Assembly: GCF_023073355.1 (NCBI RefSeq)
Contig: NZ_JADPJI010000005.1
Location: 868,001-932,000 of the forward strand
Length of the DNA stretch: 64,000 nt
Source of the DNA: Bradyrhizobium sp. 199
GTDB lineage: Bacteria; Pseudomonadota; Alphaproteobacteria; Rhizobiales; Xanthobacteraceae
Direction of reading: 5' to 3'
Shown: one piece after another, positions 36,776-44,512 of the stretch
How the letters are laid out: each line of letters begins with the position of its first letter
How positions within the stretch are numbered: position 1 is the stretch's first letter
Notes under the pieces: model-generated
What the model saw: only the letters and a program-made list of their open reading frames with translations
Database searches by the model: none
Told to the model about the DNA's origin: nothing
Made by a program: the position numbers and the translations under genes

Positions 36776-36945
36776 GCTCTCGTGTCCTGGACGCGATGCG
36801 GCACGCAGTGACGCTCCGCGGAGCCGGACCCAGCAAGGCCGCAGCACTCGCTAATGGATGGGCCCCGGCTCTGCAGCGCACCGCCGCGCCGGACGATGCT
36901 TCGCAAATGCGCTACGCTGCGTCCGGGGCACGGGACTGTTGTTGA
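36776..36945. repeat. Copy of the GTCCGGG...GGGCCCCGGCTC palindromic family
   Basis: Begins CTCGTGTCCTGGACGCGATG and ends GCGTCCGGGGCACGGGA, with GAGCCGGACC and GGGCCCCGGCTC inside. Clearly related to the 132-nt palindrome at 16066-16197, but more diverged. Confidence 0.7.
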
Positions 36946-36949
36946 ATAG

Positions 36950-37515
36950 CTGACATGGGATCGCATCCTCGCGGCGTGTTCGCCCGAGCTTTGCTTTTTG
37001 GTCTCACCCTCGATTGGAAGAGGGGCGCAGGGAAGACCGGGTGCCGGCCGGGCACCCACGGTCCACTGTGCGAAAGGTGGCAACAAGAATTTGCACAGCG
37101 GCATACAGGTGAAGCCAAACAACCGGCCTTCCCTGCGCAGTGGTTTTACGGCTTATGTCGTGCTCTCCCCGGGGAGCGATGCACTATTGCCCCCGTCGCC
37201 CTGCGGATGACTGACGCATGCGTCCGGTTGGACGACACGCATCACCACAAGACTTGACGCACAGACCCCGGGCGCCAGGACCACACGATTTTGCCGTACG
37301 CCGATCACACCGGTCGTGTGCGCGACGCGTTCGCTCACGGCTCTCCGCCCTGCGAAGCTCTTCGCGCCGATGCAACTAGCGTCCACTGCCGCCCGGCCCG
37401 CGTTCGTGACGATCGCGATACGCCCCTCTTCCTCGGGCCGGGTTGCGACGACACATACGCCGTTTCCGAATTTCGGCAAAGTGGAATATTTTCCGCAACG
37501 CGGATTGACCGACCC
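36950..37515. repeat. Degenerate Bradyrhizobium dispersed repeat that mimics coding sequence
   Basis: Plus-strand frames give pseudo-protein fragments such as KTGCRPGTHGP, AFPAQWFYGLCRALPG and DDRDTPL, spread over different frames. I recall these fragments from many spurious annotations in Bradyrhizobium and Rhodopseudomonas genomes, where they mark a repeated non-coding element. It ends close to 37500, directly before protein-like sequence that lacks a proper start. The recall could not be checked here. Confidence 0.5.
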
Positions 37516-37779
37516 ATGGCCTGTTCTGCCCGTCGGGCAACGCAAGGGATTGTGTCCGGAGCGTTCAATCCGGTGGTCCAGGACGAGAACGGCACGTCGG
37601 TGATCACGCCGAGTGGCGATCCGGCGCAGGCCGAGGCCAAAATCGAAGAGGAACCCGGGCGCACGACAGTCTATCGCCGCGGCGGCGGCAACACGGCCCT
37701 CGTGACGCAGGGCACCGGACAAGGCGCCGCTGCCGCGCAGGACCTGCTCGACTGGCTGCGCAAGCCGCAGGGCCATTGA
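37516..37779 (+). CDS. Candidate small protein, 5' end possibly replaced by repeat
   Basis: Up to 87 residues from ATG 37516. From residue 14 the sequence looks natural (SGAFNPVVQDENGTSVITPS, EAKIEEEPGRTTVYRRGGG, LVTQGTGQGAAAAQDLLDWL). The first 13 residues look like repeat translated by chance and no ribosome binding site is visible. Its true start may have been lost when the repeat at 36950-37515 arrived, or the gene may start at a GTG near 37554. Confidence 0.45.
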   Translation: MACSARRATQGIVSGAFNPVVQDENGTSVITPSGDPAQAEAKIEEEPGRTTVYRRGGGNTALVTQGTGQGAAAAQDLLDWLRKPQGH

Positions 37780-37786
37780 CGCGCGA

Positions 37787-37817
37787 AGGCCCACCGTCCG
37801 ATCTGGACGGTGGGCCT
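37787..37817. terminator. Perfect 13-bp hairpin between convergent genes
   Basis: AGGCCCACCGTCC-GATCT-GGACGGTGGGCCT. No T run on either side, but it lies exactly between convergent stops (37779 and 37832). Confidence 0.65.
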
Positions 37818-37831
37818 CGGGTCGAGTGGCT

Positions 37832-38116
37832 CTAGCGGCGATAGCCGCCGGTCAGCGTGCCGTTGTTGTTGCCATCAGGGCCGACATCGCCCTGGGTCGA
37901 GCTCGGGGTCGGATGGTTGGTGCCGTTCATTGCGCCATAGGGTCCCGCGACATCAGGATAGTACGCACGCGGCTGAACCGGCTCGTAAGGTGACGCGGTC
38001 CGATCCCAACCCACGCGCGGGCCGTTCCCGTCGTAGTAGCCTTGGGCCGAGGCAGCTGCAGTGCCCGCGACGAGTGATGCCGTGATCAGGCACAGGAGTT
38101 TAGATTTGTTCTGCAT
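37832..38116 (-). CDS. Small exported protein with candidate stress promoter
   Basis: 94 residues. Signal peptide MQNKSKLLCLITASLVAGTA with cleavage after ASA, then a Gly/Asn/Pro/Tyr-rich chain with no known domain. AGGAG eight bases before the ATG. A perfect EcfG-type promoter lies 31 bases upstream of the start (38171-38147), so expression under general stress is expected; function is unknown. Confidence 0.78.
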   Translation of the reverse strand: MQNKSKLLCLITASLVAGTAAASAQGYYDGNGPRVGWDRTASPYEPVQPRAYYPDVAGPYGAMNGTNHPTPSSTQGDVGPDGNNNGTLTGGYRR

Positions 38117-38146
38117 TCGAGATGCTCCTTGCTTGTGTCGGGAGCC

Positions 38147-38171
38147 AACGGTTGCAGTGCGGGAGCGTTCC
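38147..38171 (-). promoter_or_regulatory. EcfG (general stress sigma factor) promoter, perfect consensus
   Basis: Minus strand GGAAC (38171-38167), 16-base spacer, CGTT (38150-38147). Both hexamer cores match the Bradyrhizobium EcfG consensus GGAAC-N16/17-CGTT exactly. The start codon at 38116 is 31 bases on. Confidence 0.65.
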
Positions 38172-38399
38172 GAACCTGTTGGCCCGTCCGCGATCAACTC
38201 CGATCAACTGGTTATGAGATGCGTTTTCGGAACGGAGTGCCTGTCAGCCCCGAATTCCGGGCGTCTTGCCGCAGCGGTTCCGCCGTTAATCCCGTGCCTT
38301 AACCAATAATTAATTATACGTTTGCGGGTGGGCGGCAGCCCGGCCTAGCGTCACTGCGGGGAGCCGCTATCGCTTAAGCCAAACGAGTTGGTGCGTATC

Positions 38400-38846
38400 A
38401 TGACGTATAGAATGCATGGGGCCTTGCTCGCCTCGCTCAGCGCAGTCGCGCTGCTCCTTCCCGCCAATGACACTCTTGCCCGGGCTGGCGGCGCCGCGCC
38501 GCATGGGCTGACGGCTGCGCCTTCCGGCGCGATGGCGCGTGCGCCGATCGGGCCGGGAGCCAGGTTCCATCGGCGGAATAATCCCTGGGTCTACTGGCCG
38601 GGCGGCGGCGGGTTCTTCTACGATGGCTCCGGCTACAGCCAGCCCTTCGTCGATGCCGGGCAGCCGGTCTCCACCGACGTGCGTTACACCTACACCTATG
38701 ACGTTCCCTGGGACTGGACGCATCGCTTCCCGCCGAACGTCGTGCCGTCCGACCGGCCCTATGTACCGAGCTGCCCGACGGAGCAGGTGACGGTTCCCGG
38801 CCGCGGCGGCAGCGAGCATACCGTCAACATCATGCGCTGCTATTGA
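38400..38846 (+). CDS. Exported protein with aromatic, Gly/Pro-rich mature part
   Basis: 148 residues. Signal peptide MTYRMHGALLASLSAVALLLP, cleavage near ARA. The mature chain has a FFYDGSGYSQPF and TYTYDVPWDWTHRFP motif and ends with a Cys-containing VTVPGRGGSEHTVNIMRCY. No known domain. The ATG at 38400 or the one at 38412 are both possible; neither has a strong ribosome binding site. Confidence 0.7.
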   Translation: MTYRMHGALLASLSAVALLLPANDTLARAGGAAPHGLTAAPSGAMARAPIGPGARFHRRNNPWVYWPGGGGFFYDGSGYSQPFVDAGQPVSTDVRYTYTYDVPWDWTHRFPPNVVPSDRPYVPSCPTEQVTVPGRGGSEHTVNIMRCY

Positions 38847-38854
38847 GCGGCGAT

Positions 38855-39697
38855 CTAACCTAGCTCGAAGCTGGTCACGCCGAAGACGCGGTCGATGCGC
38901 AGCGGCGCGATCGCTCCCGTGTACATCCGCGCGGTCTCGAAGACCGGCTCGAGGCCAAGCGCCTCCGCAAGCGCGATGGCCTTGCGATTGACGGCAGGGA
39001 CATCGAGGAAGACTTCACCGATATCGGCGCTCGCAAGCAGGGCTTGGACGATCGCCTCCGCCGCCGCGCGATCGTCGGCGACGAGCGGGCCGATCTTGTG
39101 GCCTATCAGGCACGGCCGGATCACGCCCCATGCGGCAAGCTTGCCGTCGCGCACGAGCGCGCGGCCGACATGGCCTGACGTGTTGATCCATGCGCGCAGG
39201 AAGGCACTGCGCCGGGCCGGGAAGACGGTGGCGTCGTCGGCCTCCACATTTGCGAACGGGATCCTGTCGAGCGCAACGACATCGGCGGCCGGCCTTGAGG
39301 GTGCGGCGACGATGCCGCCATAGCGGATATTGGCGTAAGCGAGCTGGAAACCGGATTTCCTGTAATTGTCCTGCTGCGCCACGACGCCGTCGAGCCCGAT
39401 CACGCGCGCGTTCGCATGCGCGATCGCCGCGTTCCAGATGCGCAGGCCGTGGCCGGAGCCGCGCAAATCTGCGCGCACGATGTAGAAGCCGAGGAAGGCG
39501 AAGCGGTCGTCGTAATTGACGCAAGAGACAGTCGCGACCGGCTCGCCGTCGATCTCGCCGACGAAGAAGCCCTGCGCGTCGGGAGCCGCGAAGCAGCCAG
39601 CATCCGAGAGGCCCGGATTCCAGCCCTCGGCCGCGGCCAAGTCGATGACGAGAGGGATCTCCTCGGGGCGCAAATTGCGGATCTGCAAATCACTCAT
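38855..39697 (-). CDS. GNAT acetyltransferase, two-domain
   Basis: 280 residues. N-terminal GNAT domain with the acetyl-CoA pyrophosphate loop (DLRGSGHGLRIW, near 77-88) after the beta4 strand FLGFYIVRADLRG, and a C-terminal second GNAT-like half (ALLASADIGEVFLDVP, LGLEPVF...ARMYTG). The layout matches GNAT proteins with a duplicated fold (YitH-like). Substrate unknown; cytoplasmic. First ATG is used. Confidence 0.88.
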   Translation of the reverse strand: MSDLQIRNLRPEEIPLVIDLAAAEGWNPGLSDAGCFAAPDAQGFFVGEIDGEPVATVSCVNYDDRFAFLGFYIVRADLRGSGHGLRIWNAAIAHANARVIGLDGVVAQQDNYRKSGFQLAYANIRYGGIVAAPSRPAADVVALDRIPFANVEADDATVFPARRSAFLRAWINTSGHVGRALVRDGKLAAWGVIRPCLIGHKIGPLVADDRAAAEAIVQALLASADIGEVFLDVPAVNRKAIALAEALGLEPVFETARMYTGAIAPLRIDRVFGVTSFELG

Positions 39698-39813
39698 CTT
39701 GCATTGCTCATAAGGCGCGTCCTTCGACCATGGACCTGCCGACAGGTCTGGCTGTAGAAGGCCTCATGATAGGTCGAGCCTGTGGCTCGCCTCAACTGAA
39801 GGGATGATCGGTC

Positions 39814-40518
39814 ATGGCAGCAGAGAAGGTTGCGCTCGTTACCGCCGGCGGCAGCGGCATGGGGGCAGGGGCTGCGCGGCGGCTGGCGGCGGACGGGTTT
39901 CGCGTCGCGATCTTGTCGTCCTCCGGCAAGGGCGAGGCCCTGGCCGCCGAGCTCGGCGGGCTCGGCGTCACCGGCTCGAACAAGGAGAACGACGATTTGA
40001 AGCGTCTCGTCGACGGTGCCATGGCGAAGTGGGGACGGATCGACGTGCTCGTCAACAGCGCCGGGCACGGGCCGCGTGCGCCGATCACCGAGATTACCGA
40101 CGAGCAGTGGCACACCGGCCTCGACACATATCTCCTGAACGTGATCCGTCCGACGCGGCTGGTGACACCGCTGATGCAGGCGCAAAAGGGCGGCGCCATC
40201 ATCAACATCTCGACCGCTTGGGCGTTCGAGCCCAGCGCGATGTTCCCGACCTCGGCGGTATTCCGCGCGGGCCTTGCCGCCTTCACCAAGATCTTCACCG
40301 ACGCGCATGCCGCCGACAACATCCGCATGAATAACGTTTTGCCGGGCTGGATCGACAGCCTGCCGCAGCAGGATGCGCGCCGCGACAGCGTGCCGATGCA
40401 GCGCTACGGCACGGTCGAGGAGATCGCGGCGACGATCTCGTTCCTGGCTTCCGACGGCGCGGCTTACATCACCGGCCAGAACATCCGCGTCGACGGCGGG
40501 CTGACGCGCTCGGTCTGA
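39814..40518 (+). CDS. SDR-family protein with altered catalytic residues
   Basis: 234 residues. The Rossmann part is intact (TAGGSGMGAG, NSAGHGP at 81-87, Ser133 in NISTAW). The YxxxK pair expected at 147-151 is Ser147 and Arg151 (SAVFR), within FPTSAVFRAGLAAFTK. The protein still ends with the SDR-typical ITGQNIRVDGGLT. Either a non-catalytic NAD(P)-binding protein or an SDR using other residues. Not a frameshift; both changes are in frame. Terminator follows at 40539. Confidence 0.88.
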   Translation: MAAEKVALVTAGGSGMGAGAARRLAADGFRVAILSSSGKGEALAAELGGLGVTGSNKENDDLKRLVDGAMAKWGRIDVLVNSAGHGPRAPITEITDEQWHTGLDTYLLNVIRPTRLVTPLMQAQKGGAIINISTAWAFEPSAMFPTSAVFRAGLAAFTKIFTDAHAADNIRMNNVLPGWIDSLPQQDARRDSVPMQRYGTVEEIAATISFLASDGAAYITGQNIRVDGGLTRSV

Positions 40519-40538
40519 GGCAGGCCCATCCTGGTGCG

Positions 40539-40571
40539 GAAAGCCCCGGCTCGGCCGCGGCTTTCTATTTT
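40539..40571 (+). terminator. Intrinsic terminator
   Basis: GAAAGCC (40539-40545) pairs with GGCTTTC (40559-40565) with an inner CGGC/GCCG pair, then TATTTTG. It ends the SDR transcript and lies just before the stop of the convergent hydrolase (40577). Confidence 0.7.
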
Positions 40572-40576
40572 GAAGC

Positions 40577-41746
40577 TCAACTGGCGTGCGCTGCCAGCAG
40601 TCGCGTCAGCGCGGGCAGGATCTTGTAGCGGGCGATCTCGTGCGGGTACTCGCCGCGATTGGCGAGCAGAACGATGGCGATCCGCCGCGCCGGCACCAGC
40701 CCTATATAGCCTGAGGCGTTGTTGAGGCCGCCCGGCTTGTCGACGACGGTGGCATCAGGCAGATGCACGGTCTCCCAGGCCATGGCCTGTCCGAATTTTT
40801 CGTTGACGCGGACGGCCTCACGTCGCGTCATCCGCAGCGCCTCGCGCAAATGCGGATCAATCGCCCGGCCGTCGACGCAGGCCGCGGTGAAGGCGGCAAG
40901 ATCCCGGGCGGAAGAGAACATCTGACCCGTGCCGGGAAAGTCAAAATAGCTCTGCTGGCTGCCGATCGGCCCGATCGCCGCGCCCTGGTCGGAATAGCCC
41001 TGGACCACGCGCTGCATCCACGCCTCGTCCATGACGGCGCGATTGTCTGCGCCGCGCTCGGGGATGAAGGTGGCCCGCATGGCGAGGGGACGGAGAATGC
41101 GGTGCTGAATCAGCTCGCGGATCGGCCTGCCGTAGCAGCGCTCGAGCACGAGCTGAAGCACCACGTAGCCGGCATGGGTATAGACGCGCTGCCGGCCGGG
41201 CGCGACGCCCGGCGCCGGCGCGAAGGCGTTCAGCATGGCGAGGAACTGCTCGCGCGTGTACTGCTCGTTCGGCCAGGGCGGATGGTCGGTCGGCAGCAGC
41301 AGCCCCGAGGTATGCGTGACCAGCTGGCCAACGGTGACATCGCGGATATAGTTGCCGTCCAGCTCGGGCAAATATTTCGGCAGGCGGTCGTCGAGCCGCA
41401 GCTCGCCGCGCACCACGCCCAGCGCGACAAGAGCTGCCTCGAACGGCTTTCTTAAAGAGGCGAGGTTGAACAGCGTGTCCGGCGTCACTGGTCGTTTGGT
41501 GGCGTCATCGGCAAGACCATAGGTGAAGAACTCGACGTGGCGCCCGGCATAGAGGGCGGCGGCGAGGCCGCCGGCATGGTCCGGCGTCGCGGTCGGCGCC
41601 AGGTCGTTCGCGACGATGTCGCGCATCTGCGCGATCATATCCGAATCCGCCGAGGCGCGGCGCGGCCAGGCGAGGGCGAGTGGAACGAGCGCCGCCCTCA
41701 AGAGCGCGCGGCGGGTGAGGTGCGATGAAGTGACAACGGCTGGCAC
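40577..41746 (-). CDS. Exported serine hydrolase, class C beta-lactamase-like
   Basis: 389 residues. N-terminal twin-Arg/hydrophobic signal (RRALLRAALVPLALA). Catalytic SxxK is SLRK at 97-100; the second motif YxN is YTH (189-191), so the usual Asn is His. Third region near the C-terminus is DKPGGLNNASGYIG. Family members are peptidases, esterases or lactamases. The hydrolase acts in the periplasm or on envelope substrates. No regulator of AmpR type is near. Confidence 0.88.
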   Translation of the reverse strand: MPAVVTSSHLTRRALLRAALVPLALAWPRRASADSDMIAQMRDIVANDLAPTATPDHAGGLAAALYAGRHVEFFTYGLADDATKRPVTPDTLFNLASLRKPFEAALVALGVVRGELRLDDRLPKYLPELDGNYIRDVTVGQLVTHTSGLLLPTDHPPWPNEQYTREQFLAMLNAFAPAPGVAPGRQRVYTHAGYVVLQLVLERCYGRPIRELIQHRILRPLAMRATFIPERGADNRAVMDEAWMQRVVQGYSDQGAAIGPIGSQQSYFDFPGTGQMFSSARDLAAFTAACVDGRAIDPHLREALRMTRREAVRVNEKFGQAMAWETVHLPDATVVDKPGGLNNASGYIGLVPARRIAIVLLANRGEYPHEIARYKILPALTRLLAAHAS

Positions 41747-41953
41747 GGCTGTGACGCATGTGTGTGATGCGCCCCCGTGGCCTTCATAGCGTGAAGAGGT
41801 GAGGGTCCCAATTCACGATTGCGCGTTGTCGGTTCCTCATGACGGATGGTGGTTCGCAGCGCTGGATGCGCGAAGCGTTATCGAATGCTTTACTCCGAGC
41901 ACGAACGCCCGGATTGTGCTTCGCGCCATGGGGCTGCGGCGCGACAATTTAAA

Positions 41954-42021
41954 CTTAGCTAAGCGGCTAACAATCGTTGACGCCGGATCGTGGTGGCACT
42001 ATAGTTAGCTTCATGGCTAAC
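41954..42021. promoter_or_regulatory. Twin operators of the ArsR-type repressor at 42013
   Basis: Inverted repeats TTAGC-N6-GCTAA at 41955-41970 and GTTAGC-N6-GCTAAC at 42004-42021, centres 50 bp apart (about five helical turns). The second spans the ATG at 42013. Arm and spacer are the same in both. Sites fit dimer binding by the repressor encoded just downstream. Confidence 0.7.
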
Positions 42022-42402
42022 CAATTATGCCCCCTCGACCAGGTCTTCTCCGCGCTCTCCGATCCCACGCGGCGGGCGATCGTGATGCGGCTCTGTGCCG
42101 GCGAGGCTTCCGTCGGCGAGCTCGCCGATCCCTTCGACATGGCGCTGCCGAGCTTCATGAAGCACATCCACGTGCTGGAGACGAGCGGGCTGGTTCAGTC
42201 GGAGAAATCCGGCCGCGTGCGGACCTGCCGCCTCAGCCCGGATGCGCTGCTCGGTGCGGAGGACTGGTTCCAGCGGCAGCGCGCGATTTGGGAGGCGCGG
42301 CTCGACCGCTTCGAAGCCTACGTGATGAAGCTCAAGAAAGAGAAGGAGAGGGCGGCCGCCAAGCGGCCATCCCGAACAACCAAGAAGAAAGGTTATGAGT
42401 GA
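42013..42402 (+). CDS. ArsR-family winged-helix repressor
   Basis: 129 residues. Winged helix with SDPTRRAIVMRLC, VGELADPFDMALPSFMKHIH and the wing SEKSGRVRTCRL. No metal-binding CxC motif; this subgroup typically controls SRPBCC (AHSA1) genes, which is exactly the next gene, overlapping by one base. The basic C-terminus (RAAAKRPSRTTKKK) is unusual. Likely autoregulated through the TTAGC sites. I start at 42013, not the upstream in-frame ATG 41977, which would place the operator in the coding region. Confidence 0.9.
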   Translation: MANQLCPLDQVFSALSDPTRRAIVMRLCAGEASVGELADPFDMALPSFMKHIHVLETSGLVQSEKSGRVRTCRLSPDALLGAEDWFQRQRAIWEARLDRFEAYVMKLKKEKERAAAKRPSRTTKKKGYE

Positions 42403-42893
42403 TGACGAATTCTGCCAACCCCGCTCTTTCGCTGTGGTCGCTCGACCGCGAGATCGTGATGTCCCGCGTGATCGATGCGCCGCGCGATCTGGTGTTCGAG
42501 GCCTGGTCCGACCCGAAGCATTTGCCGCAATGGTTCGGGCCGAAGGGGTTCAAGGTCGAGACCTTCGAGATCGACGTGCGGGTCGGCGGCGTCTGGCGCT
42601 TCAACATGATCGGCCCCGACGGTACGGTCTATCCAAACCGCATGCGCTTCCGCCGCATCGAGCGGCCGTCCCTGATGGAGATGGATCACGGCCTCGACCA
42701 GGACGAGGACCCCGGCATGTTCCGCTTCACCGTCACCTTTGCCGAGCAGAGCAACGGCAAGACCGTGCTGATGATGCGCCAGTTGGCCTCGAGCGCCGAG
42801 CAGCGCGACGGCATGATCGGATTCGGCGCCGTCGAATATGGCTACCAGACGCTGGACAAGCTGGCAGCGTATGTGGCGAACCTGAAGAGGTGA
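42402..42893 (+). CDS. SRPBCC (AHSA1/START-like) domain protein
   Basis: 163 residues. A single SRPBCC domain (EIVMSRVIDAPRDLVFEAWS, PQWFGPKGFKVETFEID; shown in short), with a hydrophobic ligand-binding cleft and C-terminal helix typical of the fold. Ligand unknown. The start ATG overlaps the repressor's stop (TGATG), giving tight coupling of the two proteins; a GTG at 42399 is the alternative start. Confidence 0.9.
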   Translation: MTNSANPALSLWSLDREIVMSRVIDAPRDLVFEAWSDPKHLPQWFGPKGFKVETFEIDVRVGGVWRFNMIGPDGTVYPNRMRFRRIERPSLMEMDHGLDQDEDPGMFRFTVTFAEQSNGKTVLMMRQLASSAEQRDGMIGFGAVEYGYQTLDKLAAYVANLKR

Positions 42894-42897
42894 CAGG

Positions 42898-42943
42898 GCC
42901 GTGGTCATTCCGGGGCGCTGATAGAGCGAGCCCGGAATGACTG
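42898..42943. repeat. Short copy of the CATTCCGGGGCG repeat
   Basis: GTCATTCCGGGGCGCTGATAGAG through CCCGGAATGAC: 5' and 3' ends are complementary (GTCATTCCGGG/CCCGGAATGAC). Third copy in the window. Confidence 0.8.
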
Positions 42944-43001
42944 GATAGCGGAGCGATGCTAATCAAGCCGTCACCGCAAACGACGGCTTGACCCGCAAAG
43001 G

Positions 43002-43889
43002 TCAGGTGAGCGCGTTGGTGACCGGCGGCTCCTGCATCTGCTCAACTTGCGCCGCGCTGTCCGGCCGCGCCGGTCCAAGCACAGGCTCGTCTCCAAGCGG
43101 TTCGAAGCCTGGACGGGCGCTGAATTCGCCCCGGCCGTCGAGCGAGGGGCCTTCAGAATAGCGACCCGGCTCTACAGGAGCCCCGTTGCGTTCTGTGCCC
43201 ATGAACATGTAGCTGAACTCGGTTGCTTCCTTGCTCCGGTCGAAGCTGTTCGGAATCGGCAGCGAGGCATCTCCCCCCATCTCCTCGATCACGGCGAGCC
43301 ATTGCTGCTGATGCATGGTGTCGCGCGCGATCAGATAGCTCAACATATCCTGCATGCCCGGATCGCTGGTGGAGTTGTAGAGGCGTACGGCCAGCGTCCG
43401 GCCGGTGGCTTCCGCGGCAACGTTGCAATACATGTCGGCGGCGAGATTGCCGCTGGCGTAAACGTGCGAGCAATCAAAGGGGGTGCCGTCGCAATCGGCT
43501 GGAAGGGCTGCCATGCCGGTCGAGAGGATGTGCCGATGCAGCATCCCCTCGATCACATGCCGCGGCCTTTCTCCACCCGACATCACCGCTCCGACGATTG
43601 GATTGCCTTGAAGACTGGTCTCCTGCATCGTCGCCGGTGCATTCTCGAGGTTCAGCGCGACTGCGGTCGAGAGCATCTCGATGTGGCTGATCTCCTCGGT
43701 CGCGGTGTTGAGCAACACATCGCGATATTTGGCGGGGCCGCGCGCGCCCCAGGCCTGAAAGAAATATTGCAGGCAGACGCGGATCTCGCCTTCCACGCCG
43801 CCGATCGCCTGCTGCAACTGGCGGGCGAAGATCGGGTCGGGCTTCTCGACCCTGACCGGGTATTGTAGCCGCTTGTCGAAGTAGTACAT
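43002..43889 (-). CDS. Manganese catalase (KatN type)
   Basis: 295 residues, ferritin-like four-helix bundle with the dinuclear Mn ligands Glu35, Glu66, His69, Glu160 and His193 (GEIRV; EEISH; AAEA; TMHQQQW). Disproportionates H2O2 in the cytoplasm without haem. AAGGAG seven bases before the ATG at 43889 sets the start. A GGAAC-N16-CATT site (43961-43937) lies 48 bases upstream. It is the first gene of a stress-linked group running to 46.7 kb. Confidence 0.94.
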   Translation of the reverse strand: MYYFDKRLQYPVRVEKPDPIFARQLQQAIGGVEGEIRVCLQYFFQAWGARGPAKYRDVLLNTATEEISHIEMLSTAVALNLENAPATMQETSLQGNPIVGAVMSGGERPRHVIEGMLHRHILSTGMAALPADCDGTPFDCSHVYASGNLAADMYCNVAAEATGRTLAVRLYNSTSDPGMQDMLSYLIARDTMHQQQWLAVIEEMGGDASLPIPNSFDRSKEATEFSYMFMGTERNGAPVEPGRYSEGPSLDGRGEFSARPGFEPLGDEPVLGPARPDSAAQVEQMQEPPVTNALT

Positions 43890-43936
43890 GCGCAACTCCT
43901 TATGTCCTGGCGCAACTCGCCGAGGTGCAATTGCGC

Positions 43937-43961
43937 AATGAAGGCCGTCGGGTTGCGTTCC
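43937..43961 (-). promoter_or_regulatory. Candidate EcfG-type promoter of the manganese catalase
   Basis: Minus strand GGAAC (43961-43957), N16, CATT (43940-43937). One -10 mismatch from GGAAC-N16-CGTT. Confidence 0.4.
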
Positions 43962-44109
43962 TAATCAGGTGCAATCGCAATTCAGATCGATTCCAAATTT
44001 GCGCGCGAGCGGTTGGCTGAAACGGATGCGGCCCCGGCGAGCACGATCGCCGAGGCCGCTTACGCGTCGTCCAGAGATTGCCGTTCAGGCTGCGCGAGCC
44101 GTGATCCGG

Positions 44110-44442
44110 TTAGCGTCGAGGGGCGGTACCGGTCGATGACGGAGTCGTCTCGTTGCGCATGCCCGGAGCGCTGGAGGCGCCTTGTCCGCCGCGCTCGGTA
44201 TGAGTGGTGCCGCCACTGCCGGAGCCGGAGCCGTCTCCGGCGCTCCCTGAGGAGCCAGCGCCGCTACCGCCCGCACCAGCACCTGCGCCCGCTCCGGCGC
44301 CCGCGCCACCGGCGCCTGCACCTCCCGCACCGCCGCCTGCGCCACCCGCACCGCCGCCACCGGCGCCTTGTGCGATCGCTGCGCCCACAGAAGCGCCGGC
44401 CAACACGGCTGCTGTAAAGATCGTCAGAATTGTCTTACGCAT
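44110..44442 (-). CDS. Exported Gly-rich low-complexity protein
   Basis: 110 residues. Signal peptide MRKTILTIFTAAVLAGASVG with cleavage near AIAQ, then about 55 residues almost only Gly, Ala and Ser (GAGGxGGAG repeats), and a short polar end. Common in stress-induced secretomes of rhizobia; function unknown. AAGGAG just upstream of the ATG. A GGAAC sits 51 bases upstream (44497-44493), with a poor -10. Confidence 0.7.
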   Translation of the reverse strand: MRKTILTIFTAAVLAGASVGAAIAQGAGGGGAGGAGGGAGGAGAGGAGAGAGAGAGAGGSGAGSSGSAGDGSGSGSGGTTHTERGGQGASSAPGMRNETTPSSTGTAPRR

Positions 44443-44512
44443 ATTGCTTCTCCTTGAGGTTTACGATGAGCCAATCACGCGCGGCGCCAAGCGTTCCTAA
44501 CGCGGCGCGCGA

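Noticed and set aside
41994..42009. Possible sigma-54 promoter (TGGCAC...TTAGC) before the ArsR/SRPBCC pair
   Set aside because: The GG-to-GC spacing is 11 rather than 10 and the -12 element lacks TTGC; the TTAGC bases are better explained by the operator.
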